64,000 bases of DNA from NCBI GenBank assembly GCA_002197995.1, contig NGZR01000005.1, forward strand, positions 1,116,001-1,180,000, in the 5' to 3' direction. The number at the start of each line of letters is the position of its first letter. Within the stretch, counting starts at the first letter, position 1. This document shows, in pieces, positions 11,159-23,900 of this stretch. The translations under genes and the position numbers were made by a program. Source of the stretch: Gaeumannomyces sp. JS-464. Its lineage: Eukaryota > Ascomycota > Sordariomycetes > Magnaporthales > Magnaporthaceae. The notes under the pieces are model-generated. The model was not told where the DNA came from, made no database searches, and was given only the letters and a program-made list of their open reading frames with translations.

Positions 11159-11440
11159 TATTGCAAAGTAGAGGCACATGCAGTAGACCCTGTAGTTGAT
11201 CTATCTCTAAAGAACTAGTAGAGGGTAAGAGTAGGAGATTGTCTGGCTTTATATATACAAGTGCGTTACAGGGATACTGAGCACTCGTCGGCCTCGGCCA
11301 GAGCACTCGTCGGCCTCGGCCAGAGCACTCGTCGGCCTCGGCCAGAGCACTCGCCGGCCTCGGCCGGAGCACTCAGGCGCACCGGCCGAGGCCGACGAGG
11401 CTTTGTAACGCGCACCCGGGTCCCGATACTGTAGATCCCC
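11159..11440 (-). repeat. Promoter-module repeat, copy R3, without a gene
   Basis: Close to R2 over its length, including the TATATATA box (about 11250), the CTCTAAAGAAC box and the GTAACGCGCACC..GATACTGTAGATCCCCGC tail. No coding sequence follows on the minus strand, so this looks like a stranded copy left by duplication or loss of a paralogue. Confidence 0.6.
11279..11368. repeat. 22-bp minisatellite, four units
   Basis: Units of GAGCACTCGTCGGCCTCGGC plus CA are repeated four times (last unit diverged). They are followed by the inverted motif CCGGCCGAGGCCGACGAGG, so the array can fold as a hairpin. R2 has a single unit at the equivalent position. Confidence 0.9.
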
Positions 11441-11579
11441 GCAAAAGTTCTACTCGAATCGTACATGCCCCTGAGATAACTCAAAAGTTAGACCTTATTG
11501 TTTTAAAGGCTGTAGCTCATATTTTGGGTGATGCTGTAACCAATAAAAGGACGTGCGTGGGTCCCGTTCCTTTGCGTCA

Positions 11580-11971
11580 TTATCCCCTAGAGAACATGAT
11601 GCCGCGACGACTCGTTGTCTGCGACACCGAGCAGAAAACGTCGCGCGGGCTCCCATGACAGCAGCTGGTCGCCGGCGTTGCGCAGATGGCTGATGAGCGA
11701 GTCGCAGATGAACACGGTGGGCACGTTCCTGCTGCCACACCCGACCTGGTTGGAGCCGCAGCGTCGGTCCAAGGCGGACGCCGCATTGGTCTCAACCTCG
11801 TTAACGCCGCCCTCGAGCTCGCCGTGTACGGTGAAGATAACGTCGGGGGCGATATCGGTCGAGTTGATGACGGGGTGTTCGACCTCGCTGGTTGCCAGAT
11901 CGGCCGGGCCGGGGGCGGCGAAGGCCGGTGGCGACCGCGACGGTGATGGAGAGGGTCTTAAGGGCGAGCAT
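11580..11971 (-). pseudogene. Small secreted Cys-containing protein relic
   Basis: The ATG at 11971 begins a signal peptide (LALKTLSITVAVAT). The mature part continues in the next frame (AFAAPGPADLATSEVEHPVI, then CGSNQVGCGSRNV and FICDSLISHLR). The last part (SPRDVFCSV) lies in a third frame. The layout of Cys residues and the SPRD-x-C motif resembles fungal small secreted 'WD-like domain' proteins; that match is tentative. Two frame changes make it a relic, unless both are sequence errors. Confidence 0.45.
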
Positions 11972-12179
11972 TGTGCTTTTACGCGAGCTCTTTAGCACTT
12001 CATTATTAGCCAATGCTATCTATGGCAACAGACAACAAGCAGAGGAACTTATGAAGAGCCTGCCAAACGCCGAGCTTCTGTTCATGTGGCGCCCTCCTTT
12101 GTAGCGGATAAAGCGTAGCATTACTGTCTCAGTTTAACAACCTGCCTAGATTGAGGCCTCGGCCGAGGCCAGCAGTTCT

Positions 12180-12598
12180 GTTCCCGGAAAATAGCCTGTC
12201 TCTTCGTTCACGAGGGCCAAGAAACAGCCATTCCTTCCCCCATCGTTAACCCTCTGAGCAAGGTGCAAATCGGCAATAAACGGATCAAAGTTGCGTTTCG
12301 GCGCCTTGCTTTCTGTTTTGGTGCCCCACCTGGGTCTGGCACAACCACGTGACAGGACAGATTACTCAGCTGGATTTGTGGATCTGTAGCAAAGCAACAG
12401 ATCCAAGGAAGTACCAGGCAAGGACGGCGAGTATATAGAGGGAGGATTTCCTACTGTCCTAGATAGCTTTAACTAAGGCTTCGGCATCAGTTAACCTAAG
12501 TTAGCTCCCAGGCATCCCCTGGGGCAAGCAACCAGAAGTTTCCTTCTAAACCCTGAGCTTTCTCCGAAGACACCTGAAGATACTGTCCAGATGTAACA
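12180..12598 (+). mobile_element. Solo LTR related to elements A and D, not RIP-mutated
   Basis: The core from the TATATAGAGGG box through GATTTCCTACTGT, TAGCTTTAACTAAGGCTTCGG, AAGTTAGCTCCCAGGCATCC and CCCTGGGGCAAGC matches the LTR of element A base for base, apart mainly from C/T and G/A differences. It ends TGTAACA at 12598. The left end is uncertain (a TGTT at about 12180). No internal region follows. It is a good proxy for the unmutated LTR. Confidence 0.72.
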
Positions 12599-12638
12599 AC
12601 GGGACGAAGGTCGACTTGGAGGTGATGATGTCATATTG

Positions 12639-12889
12639 TGTGATAATCTTTTTAGGGGCTTAAAAGATGCTTGAGGAAGCAGAATTCCCTAAGGATCCCC
12701 CAGCTGTCGGCCCTGTCCTATATAGGCCGCCGGGTGGCCCGTGCGGGTTTAAGTTACAAGGTACATGCGGTTTTGTCCTTCGGCGTTTTGGGCCGTCAGG
12801 GCCCGTTGGGCATCAATCTGTAACTTCGGCTTTCGCCGTTCCCCACAGGGGTCCGATGTGGGTCCTCCAAAGGGTTCCCGTGTGATACA
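12639..12889 (-). repeat. 3' LTR of element C (251 bp), unmutated
   Basis: On the minus strand it starts TGTATCACACGG right after a polypurine tract (AAAAAGGGGAGGAT, 12890-12903) and ends TTATCACA at 12639. It is GC-rich, in contrast to the interior of the same element. Confidence 0.65.
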
Positions 12890-12899
12890 ATCCTCCCCT

Positions 12900-15622
12900 T
12901 TTTAAGGCGCGGCCCGAGCCCTCGTTCCTAGGCCCGGGGTTTTTCGCCTTATGGGGTTTGCGTTAATGGAACGCTTTAATTTCGGCTTGTAATCCTTCCG
13001 TAACAAAAACTTCTTATGGTTCCCAGGTGTCGTTTCCCGATCCGTAACTTTCCCACTTTACTTTGTATTCGACCTGGCCATTTCAGGTACAGGAGTTAAC
13101 CATTTTAACCATTTCCCATTTTCCTTTTAATTAAAAGGCTTCCCTTAATATTTGGTTAAGGTTAAGCCGACCTTAAATGCTAGCACGATACGGTTTAATA
13201 AAAAAAACGTAAAAACCGTCGTAAATTTTCCAATCCTAAAGCAAAGTTAAACGAACAGCGGTAGGGGAAATAACTTTGGAAATTCGAAAAGGTTTTAGGA
13301 GTTTAAAATCGAGTTTTTTAGCTAGTCGTTAAATTTTAACATGCTAAGCGTTAAATATAACGAATTATCCTTTAGTAAAGATTAAAAAAAGGGTTTGTTT
13401 TTTATTTGCCTAATAATACGTTTTAACTTTTTTTAAAGTGCTAAATAACGGTGTTATAAATTTTTATTATTTAATAGGCGTATAAACGACTATCGGGGTT
13501 ATTAATACGCGCGAAAAAAGGATTGCTAGTTAAAAAGTAATAGTTATAATTAATATAAAAGGGGAAAAGCGAGGTATTTGCTGAAAAAGTATTATTATAA
13601 GCGAATTTTACCGTTAATAAAAGCTCGGTTTAATTGTCCATTTTGTAATTTATAAAATATTTAAAATAAGTTTTAAAATTTTGGTTAAATTTTTAATTTA
13701 TTTATTTATTTAAAAGTGGAAAATAATGCTTATTTAAAGCCTAATGCTTATTAAACGGAAAAAGTTTGTTTTATAAATGGCTTATAAATTTGGAGTTTGT
13801 ATTTAAAATAATATCCAAAGGCATATTATGTAAACGCTAATACCTTTTAGCAAAAGTACTAATAAAATTATCCGTTTTTTTCCCTTTTATTTTAAATAGG
13901 ACGAAATATGCCATTTTAATATATAAATTTACTATTATTTAAATGAAATCGCACTTATCGTTTAAAAAGAAATTTGTAATAAAATTTATAATTATTATTT
14001 TCTAAAGCTAATAATGCAATTTTATAAGTTATAATGGTTTAAATAACGCGTGTTTTAATGCTTTTTTTAGCATTTTAAGCAATTTTTTACGTATTTTCGA
14101 ACCGTTTTTTTAATGTTAAACTATTAAAAATAACGCGTAATTAGTTTTAAAATTTTATTTATACCCATATATCCTGCGATTTTAATATCGTATTCGAATT
14201 CGAAAACTTCTTTTTAAAATGCTATTATTAATATTTAAAGTTTTTTTGCGGTAAAAAAAGCTATTTTTTACTTTTTCCCTTTTCGTTAAAGCTTTTAAAT
14301 GATTTTAGTATTTGGGATTTAATAATCCGGCTTTTTTAACCGCGTCGAGAAATTTTGCAAACTATTTAATAATAAAAATGCTATAAAACTTAATAAGCGA
14401 TAAAAATAAAGGATTTAAAGTTCCCGTTTCCCCATTTTATCGCCACGGTTTTTTTTTTAGGAAATGTTTTTTTTAAAAATCGTGGTAATCGGTTAATTCT
14501 TATTTTTTCCTTTTTTAAACTGGTGTTAAAATAATTTTAATAATGTATTAGCTTTTTATTTTATCGTTTTAGTTAATAATTAATTATAAACGAGTAATTT
14601 ACTAATTGCTAAACCTATTAGGTTTATTTTTTGTTAAGCATTTTAACCGTAATAAAATAAACTAGGTTTTAATAATTAATATAAACTTTTATGCGGTATT
14701 TTGCACCTTTTAAATAATAGCGCCATTTTGCGAAATTATTAAAAATTGCTAAAAGTTTTTTATCGTATATTTTATAATTAATTTCGGCAAATGTTATTTT
14801 TTAAAACGATATACTTTGCCGGTAATAAATTTTTTTTATAATAATATAGCATTTATAACAAAATTAAATAAATCCGTTTTTATTACGGCGGGAATTTCCA
14901 AGTCGAAATGTTTTAAAATAGGGGGTAACGTAAACGCTTTCTTAAAGCTTTCAAATGTTTATTGCATTTTTTAATCCATAACTATTAATATTTGGGTAAA
15001 GCGTTAATAACAGTTAAAAGTTTAACAATTTTGGAAAATCTTTTAATAAACTTTTTATACAACTTAACAAATCCTACGAACGATTAACAATCGTTAAATT
15101 GCTTAAATTCCTTTTAATTTAATACCGTTTGGATTTGGTTTTTAAATATAACTATATTTTACAAGCCGATAACGTGTTTTAAAAATTCGACTTTTTAAAT
15201 TCCTTATACGCATTTGCAAAAAGCAACCGTTAAGTTATACTAGGTAAATTTTTTTAAGATTTTTTTTTAACTAAATCGTTATGTTTTTCCTTTATTTCGG
15301 CGTAAATCAAAAGGTTATTAAAATATACCAAAGGGCTAACGTTAATTAAATTTATAAAAATATAGTTTATAAGGTTTTAAAAAATAGCTAAAGCATTAAT
15401 AAGGTTTATTAATATAAAAATGTATTTAAAAAGTTTATATTTGCAACGAAATGTTATAAGCTATTCGTATCCCTTTTTTATTTAAACAAAGTTAAAACCG
15501 GTTTTAAAATCGATTTTAATTATTTATTTAACTTTATAAAACTTATTTTAAAATTTTATAATGAAAAGTATTAAATACCGAATAAAAATTATTTTAAAAT
15601 TAAAATCTTTATAATGGATAAT
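12900..15622 (-). pseudogene. Element C pol: RT, RNase H, integrase, chromodomain
   Basis: RT catalytic region YFNNLLIYAE (about 15,300-15,330; Asp-to-Asn by RIP). RNase H region NYKIYDKKLLAIFNNFAKWR (about 14,740-14,800). The integrase region is unreadable in detail. The chromodomain NGQVEYKVKWESYGSGND-TWEP lies at about 12,985-13,090. Dozens of stops. The coding end runs into the polypurine tract, a usual Ty3 layout. Confidence 0.75.
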
Positions 15623-15905
15623 TATAAAAAAGCTCGCCGCGATAATAGCGGGCCACCGCTATAGCAAAAAGCTTTAGCCTTGTTTACGGGCCCGAGCCAC
15701 GTAAAGGCCTAAAGCACTTTAAGCACGTAATAAAAGGCTTAAAAAGGCCACGCTACTTAAGCAGCTTATAAAAAGCAATTCCCAAATTGCTAAAACAAGT
15801 TAAAATTGTTATATTTACCTTATAATAATATAAGCTTTTAACCTTTAATTACCGTTTACGGTTATCGTAATTACTTCGTATAAGCTTTCGGCTTACCTTG
15901 TAACA
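15623..15905 (+). repeat. 5' LTR of element B
   Basis: 283 bp. Begins TATAAAAAAGCTCGCC (TG changed to TA), ends CCTTGTAACA. Same length as the 3' copy. Confidence 0.92.
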
Positions 15906-18900
15906 TTTTTTTAGCTTTTACTATCCTTTTAAAAATACGAGCCGTTTATTATAAACGCAAACGTTTAATCGAATACGACGCTAAGCACGGCAACCTAAAA
16001 AAAGCCGCTACCTCGTATTTTAACGCGACCTAATACTCGCTCGCAAACAGCACGTCGTTAACCCGCGATTTTTCGGGGCTTAAAAAAGGATTTCGAAACA
16101 TTTTCGAGCAAAAAAGCAATTACGCTTTAAAAAACCTTATAAACTAAATGCATCGTAATTCCTAAAAGCGGAGCCACGCTTTAAATCCGCTTACCTCCCT
16201 ATTAAGAAAGTCGAGTTAAAACAATACCCCCGAAAACGACCACGTTTATAACGAAACTAACGATAACTAAATTTATAGCGATTATCGCGACTTAATTTCG
16301 TTAAAAGCCGCGAAACGATCGCGTTAAATTTACGGGCCACCGAAATATAAGCATAAAAAGGAACGGTATTAAAAACACCGTTAAAAAAAGTTAATTACGT
16401 GTAAAACCCGCTTTTTAAAACGCAATTAGCCTCGTTTTCGTAGCTTTTCGCGTTTTACCCAACGCTCGAAATCCCGCGCTTCGAAAGCATTACATTATAG
16501 CTACTAAGGTAAGGAAAAACGGGAACTTTTAACGGACCGGTGTTTATATTCCCCGAAAAACCGCAGCCGTAATACGCAAAACTCCCAAAACGGCAATTTA
16601 CAATTTGCTAACCTTTTTAAAAAAAAGTCCTTTTTATTAAAAATAAAAATTATATACCTTTTACCCGTTATACGAAACTTTTAAAATATAACGTAAAAAT
16701 TTTAAAACTTTACGCTTCCTTTTCGAAAATCCGAAACTAAATTTAAAATATTAGCGAAAAAAACGCGTTATATAATAAAATTTTTAAATGGGTGTAAATT
16801 ATGTAAGCAATGCTTTAACTATCTTACGAGGTAATTATAAACTGAAAAATATATGTGGAAAAGCTATACGGGTTTACGTAATTTTAGCAATAAACGTAAA
16901 TTAATTTCGTTAATTATTTAAAAAAAAGGATAAATAAATTTAACCATTTAAATTTATTAAAGCTGGATTATTTATAAATAGTTATATTAAAAATATTACG
17001 ATTCCTCGGTATCGTTTTTAATTAAATAGCAAATATTAGCTTAAAAAATCGAATTTAAAACCTTATAAACGAACTTTTAACAGCTATTTTAACTATCGAA
17101 AAAGTTTCCTTTTTACTTATAAAATTAGCTGCAAAATAAGTTAATAGCAAACGCGTAAACTAATTAGGACATTTCCCGGAACGTCGTTAATGCCGCGGAA
17201 AAAAAGTGGGCTGTAAAAAAAAGCAAATTTAACGTAAAAACGTCCGATTATCGTTTTTATTAAAAATCCCATCGAAGGTAACAAATATCCGGGTATTAAG
17301 CTTAAAATAAAAACGATAAAAACGGACGTTCGAATTGGCAGGAAAAGCGCTGATATAAAAAACGGAACGATTCGCGCCGCTTCGATTTGAAACGGCAAAA
17401 CTCCCGCCGTTACGACCAAAAAACGGGAAACCTTCGTTTTTTTAAATCCAACACGCTTTAAGCGAAATAATCGTCGGGCTATAACGGTAAAGCCGGAAAA
17501 TTAAACCATTCGGGCCAAAAGCCCGGCAATTGCAATAATTGCGAAAAGTTAAGCTATTAAACGGCCGACTATTACTTTAAACTTAAAAAGGTAAAAGCAA
17601 TTAACGCTTATTACCCTAACGACGAGAAATTCGATTACAACCGCGCTATTAATAATAATAATAAAAACGAGCGCGTTTTAACGCGAAACGAAAACTACCG
17701 GTCGCAATTCGATTCGAATTTCGAATCGGGAAATAAATCCAACTGTTAAATAACCCCTACCTTCGCGGTTTTAACATTTTAAATATAAAAGGTATAATTA
17801 CTTATTTTAAACGGGTATAAATGTCCAAATTATAAAGCGATTAGCTAAAATGCTAGTAAACTTTAATACGAGCGTTACGGCGAATATAATAAATTATAAG
17901 TTCGTTTAGAAATATAAAATCCTAAAAGCATATATGCTATTACCCGAGCTAATCGGCGTATAAAACGCGTTAATTAAATGCTACGAGGCGTATTAAATTA
18001 CGCTAAAAGCATAAAATAAAAAAAGCCGAAAGCGGGATATTACGGCGCTTTTTTACGCCATTCGAAAAAGCGTTAACGTTTTAAACATTTTTTTAAAACA
18101 CTCGATAATAACGGGAAAAAGCATTAACTTATTTAATATTAACCAACTGTAAAAGTTTAATACCGTTTAAATGCCCGAGCTAAGCAAATAAGCTGCCGTT
18201 ATAGCGGTAAAGTTTTTAATATATTAGGTTTAGCTTACAAAAACGGTAATAAGATATATAATAGCCGTTTACCATTAACTAAGCACTTACGAGCTGGCAA
18301 TTTTAACGTTAAACGAAAAAAATAAAAAAAAGCTAATTAAGCCGCTTAACTTTCGATTGCAAATATATGCCGACGTGTTTTCCAATACGAAAGCGAAAAA
18401 ACTCCCGCTATTAAAAAAAGCCGAGCATGTTATTAAATTAAAAAAAAAGCTAAGCTTTTTATAAAAGCCTTATATTTAACTTCGAAAAAATAAATAATAT
18501 CATTAAAAAAGTACTTTAAGAAAAACCTCGCGTTAAAAAGGATGACTTTTTTAAAAGTAAACGCGGGCTTTTTAATACTATTTGTACTTAAAAAAACGGA
18601 TTTTTGCGTTTATATATCGATTATCGAGCTTTAAACCGGATTACGCGTAAAAACCGCTACCTATTGCCTTTTATATTCGACTTAATAAATAAGCTAGCGA
18701 AAGTTAAATGGTTTTTTTAAATTAAACTTGCGAAACGTTTATTATCGCATTCGCATTCGATTAAAAAACAATTGGAAAATAGCATTTCGTATTAAATATA
18801 AGTTGTTTATATATACCGTAATGCTATTTAAATTAACTAACGCCTCGTTTATTTTTTAAACCTATATATACCAAATATTAACAAGTTTTATTAATTACAT

Positions 18901-19501
18901 TTACGTAATATACTTTAACGATATTATTATATTTTTTTAAAAAAAAAAAGCACGAGCAGCATATAAAACAAATTTTAAATAAGCTTTAATTATACGAGTT
19001 ATACGCGAAGCAATCCAAATGCGAATTTTTTAAAAATTACGTTAAATTTTTAAAATTCCGCGTATTTCGAAAACGTGTTTTTATAAACCTTAAACGCATT
19101 AAAGCGATCCAAAAATAATAACTTTTAAAATTTTATAAAAATATTTAAATGTTTTTAAAATTCGCGAACATTTACCGCAAATTTATCCTTAATTATTTTC
19201 GAATAATCGCTTCGATAACGAAGCTATTAAAAAGTAGTTAAAATGAAAAAAAAAGGAATGTTCGATTAGCTACCCGTAATAACCCGAGCTTTTAAAAGGT
19301 TTAAAACGGCGTTTAAAAACGCGATAATTTTTAAATATTAGGATTTAACCAAAAAAACACTAGTAAAAACGGACGCTTTTATTAAAGCCATTTTTAACAT
19401 TTTATTTTAATTAACAAATAAGCAATAACACTTTATAACTTTTTACTTTCGCAAATTAATACACGCAAAGCAAAAATGGGCTATAAAATAGCAAAAATTA
19501 C
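15906..19501 (+). pseudogene. Element B gag and first part of pol
   Basis: A gag-like region (about 15.95-17.75 kb) ends near a decayed zinc knuckle (about 17,500-17,550, NCNNCEKLSY). The pol region has RT from about 18,130 (PLNFRLQIYADVFSNTKA) through the catalytic YFNDIIIF (about 18,900-18,935; one Asp kept) and RNase H (LVKTDAFIKAI, about 19,360). It stops at ...HAKQKWAI where element A is inserted. Stops are mostly TAA/TAG at expected Gln, Arg and Trp codons. Confidence 0.75.
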
Positions 19502-19964
19502 TATTACAACCGGACATGCAAACCCTAAAACCACAAGGTTACGGGCATAAAAAAGGTCCTAAAAATGGTTTTACTTTATACCAAAACATAAAAAGTTACG
19601 TAACCCGAAAGGTTATTTAAGCTGGATTTTTAAATCTTTTAACAAATCCACAAATCCAAAAAATAAATCTTTAAATCTTTCGACAAATCTACAAATCCAA
19701 AAGATAAATCTTTAAATCTTTCGACAAATCCAAAAATCCTAGGAATAAAGCAATATATATATAAAAATGGATTTCCTACTATTTTAAATAGCTTTAACTA
19801 AAGCTTCGGCATTAATTAACTTAAGTTAGCTTTTAAACATCCCCTAAAGCAAGCAATTAAATTGTCCTTTTAAATTACGTATTCCCCTATTTACCAATAC
19901 CAGCGATACTATCCTTACCACCCCCGAAATGCCTTACTTTAAAAGCAAACCCTTAATTGTAACA
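19502..19964 (+). repeat. 5' LTR of element A
   Basis: 463 bp, starts TATTACAACCGG (originally TGTTAC), ends TTGTAACA. Contains three internal repeats of an ACAAATCCA-type motif and a TATATAAAAATGG box. Confidence 0.93.
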
Positions 19965-20199
19965 TTTTAATTAATCCTATTTAATACCTCGTTAAAAGGA
20001 AAACAATATAGCTATAACGAGCAGCAGCAAAAAGCTTAAAAAGGAAAAAGCCACGATTTTTACCTTTAACGGTGTTAAATACAACCTTAACGAAACCGCT
20101 AATACGGCCAGCCTTTTTAAACTTATAAAAAAAAAGATCGCTAAAAGTTAAACCGAGGTAAAGCAATTTACCACGAAATTGCTATCCCTCGAAACGCCT

Positions 20200-20995
20200 A
20201 TCGCGGTTAAAGCATACAAATTTCCGTCCCCGGATTTTTACGAAAGGGAAAACGGCAAACTTAAAACGTTCCTTACCAAATGCAAAAGCTACTTTAAATT
20301 TTACGAATAGCAATTCGTAAGCGAAAACAAAAGGTTACCTACGCTACTACCAAATTAAACGGCAAAATAAAAAAGTGGTTTTAACTAACTTAAAGTAACT
20401 ATTTTAAAAGGTATAAAAATAGCTAAAAAACCACCAAACTCATTTTCGCTAGCTTCGAAACTTTCGAAAAAAAAGTCGGCGAAATATTCGAAATAATTAA
20501 CGAAACCCGAATCGCTAAAAAAAACTTATTGGCTTTTAAATAGCGAAAAGCCGCAGCTAAATACGCAGCAAACTTTTAACGAATTAGCATTAAGCTTAGC
20601 TAAAACGACGTTACGTTAATGCTGCATTTTTATAACGGATTGCGCGAAAACGTAAAAAATAAACTCGCGAAGCAAAATCGCCTAAAGTTTTTTACGGATT
20701 ACGTTAAAAACGCGGTCCGCATTAGCAATAAATTGTATAAACGATAATAAAAAAAAAAGATATAGTTTTAAAAATGCGGTATAAAATAACAAAGTTAATT
20801 AGAAAAAAGCTAAATAGCAACTTATTACGGTTTACGAAACGCATTTAAGCTTTATAAACTTTAATGCGAAAGCCGCTTACCAGTAATAAAAGCAGCAAAA
20901 AAAGTAAAAACAAAACCCGAAAAACGGGAAGTGTTTTAAATGCGGCCAAATTGGCTATATAAAAATTAATTGCTTTTAGCGGAATAATAACCGCC
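20200..20995 (+). pseudogene. Element A gag
   Basis: Readable Ty3 gag landmarks: KLNGKIKKWF (about 20,355), ASFETFEKKVGEIFEIINE (about 20,450), FYNGLRENVKNKLAKQNR (about 20,630-20,690) and a CCHC knuckle CFKCGQIGYIKINC (about 20,933-20,975) whose His has become Tyr by a C-to-T change. Many stops. Confidence 0.82.
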
Positions 20996-20999
20996 AAAT

Positions 21000-23900
21000 A
21001 GCGAACTTTTAACGAACGTAAAAAAGCTCGATATAAAAAAAGCTATGCTTTAAAACAGCGTTTAACTAAACGGGCTATTACGATAAGCTATACGCTATAT
21101 ACTAGTCCAATAAAAAGGCTACCGAATAATATCCCTGGAAACCACGAAGCATTTGCATGTTTAAAATTATAAGGCTCGAATATAATAGCGAAGGAAAACG
21201 GCGAATCGTTTTCGGGCCCGAAAATTCGAAAAAGGAAAACGACACCGCTTTTCGCGGGATTTAAAAAAAAGTAATTTTAGCAAATAACGCGAAGGAAAAA
21301 AAAGCCCGAAAAAAGCCTTTAAGCTAAACACACCTTTTTTAAAAGTCGAAGGATTTCGATACCAACGTTAAAATAAACCGAAATGGTTAAAACTTTAAAA
21401 CGGCTGAATTTTAAAAATAAACGGAAAGTTTAAACGGCGGAACTTCCGTATTTATAATCCGCGAAAAGCAGGCAAGCTGGAAAAACTAACACGCTTTTAC
21501 GCCTTTCGATATTTCGGCGTATTTTTAAAACGTTAAGGTTTTAAAACACTTAAATGGCCCGTTATATTACGCTACCCTGGCGAACGAAAACGACGGTTAA
21601 CTTTTATCGTAATTTAACGATTAATAGGAAGTTAAATATGCTAGCTACAGGTTTAACAACGCAAACGAGCTAAAATAAACTGCGTTAAAGCCCGAAAACC
21701 ACCCTAATATCGATATAAAACATTTTAAACATTTGTACTTTTTTTAAGCAAAATGCATTTACGGGAAATGCAAATTCCATTTACAACTTAAGCTTAAATA
21801 CGATTTCTTTCCGCGAAAGTTAAAAAACAAGCTTAAAATTAAGCCCCGTTTAGCATTTTAATTGCCACGGTAAAAACCAGCCCGAATCGGCAGGTTTACC
21901 GCAATTTTTAAACCCAGCGAGCGGTATTTAATGCTATATGTTATTAAAACGCTCGATTAAAAAAAATGCGAAATTGCGAAATGCAAAGAACATATAGCAT
22001 AAAAAGCGGAAGTTTAGCATTAAGGGATCGCACGAGCGTATACCCTGTTCGACCCGAATAAAAAGACGAACGTACGGTATTCGTTCCTTTTACTAAAAAA
22101 CTAAAAAAAACCACCCAAACGAAAAGCACGAAATGAAAAAAAGGAAAAATCGACAAAAACCCTCGCAATAGCAAGGTTAAATCGATTATACGACCTATTA
22201 ACATTTTAAATAAAATATTAAAAGAAAAAAGTTAAAATAATAATCGATTGCGAAATATAAAGCGATTACGTATCGCTATAAACGGTTAAACGGTATAACA
22301 TTTTTACGAATCGGAAACGCTAACCATATTAACTAAAAACGGTCGAAAAAATACCTATCGCTAATAATAAAAAATGGATCGATTAAAAAACACAATTAGT
22401 AATATTATATACCCGAAATAGGGAAAACGTTACTATTATATTAAATAAACTGGATATAAAAAAAAAATGTAATTTTTGAAATCTTTTAACTTAGGAAAAA
22501 CAATTTACAGATAAATTAAATTACCGGTTAAATCCAATAAAAAAAGCTACGAGTAATTAAAACGGTTTACCAATTACAAACCTTAAACCGTAAACATAAA
22601 AAGCAACGAAAAAAGGTTACGACGGTAATAAAACTCGGCAATCCATTTTTGCATTTAGCATTAACGAATATACGACTATTTAAAATGGAAAGCAATTAAA
22701 GCAACCAAACCTATACCAAAAAACGACTCGCGAATATTCCCAAAAAATATTATAAATACGAAAAATTGTTTAGGAAAAACCTAAAAACGGTGCTTTTTAA
22801 ATATAAACCGTTCGATTTTAAAATTAAACTTAAATTAAACACGCAGTTTAAATACCAAAAGCTATACTAATTTAACCTTTAATAGTAAAAGGTGCTAAAA
22901 AAACAGCTAAAGAAAAACCTACGAAAAGGATATATTAAACTTTCCGACTTTCCAATAAAATATAAAATCCTATAAAAAAAAAGAAAAACGGAACGAAGCG
23001 AATGTGTATTAACTACCGACCATTAAATAAGGTTACGATAAAAAATCGGTATTTTTTACCTTTTATCGACGAGTTGCGCGATAAGCTCGGCAAAGCTTAA
23101 TATTTTACGGTTTTAAATCTACGAAAAGCTTACAGCTTAATACGGATTAAAAAAGGCTAAAAGTAGCTTACGGCTTTTAAAACGAGGTTTAAATGCTACG
23201 AGTTTTTAGTAATAACTTTTAGGCTTACTAACGTATTAGTTACGTTTTAAAAAATAATTAACTATATATTACGCAAATACCTCGACATTTTTATTTTTAC
23301 ATACCTAAATAATATCTTAGTTTTTTTAAAAACGATGGAAAAGCACAACCAGCACGTATATAAAATGCTTTAAAAACTGCTTAGTACAAAGCTCCTCGTT
23401 AAACCAGAAAAATGCGAATGGCATTCGCAAAAAGTCGCTTTTTTAAAATTCGTAATTATACCTAAACAGGTTTGCATAAACCCTAAAAAAGTCGAAAAAG
23501 TTAAAAAGTGGCTTATATTTAAAAACGTTACGAAAATACGAGGGTTTTTAAGATTTTTAAACTTTTACAAACGGTTTATCCGTAATTATAGCAAAATCGC
23601 TATACTATTTACGAACCTTACCAAAAACAACCACCAGTTTTATTAGGGAAAGTAAAAATAAAAGGCTTTCGAGCAATTACAAAACGCGCCGTATTAAGAA
23701 AACCAATATTAGCATTCCCAAACCTAAAAAAACCTTTTAAAATTAAAACTAACGCGTTAAATTACGCGATCGGCGGCTAATTTGGACAGCGAAACAACCA
23801 AAAACGGTTGCACTTTTATGCGTTCTTTTCGTAAAAGTTAAATGGATTTAAATTAAACTACCAAATTTACGATAAAAAACTTTTAACGATAATCCGAGCA

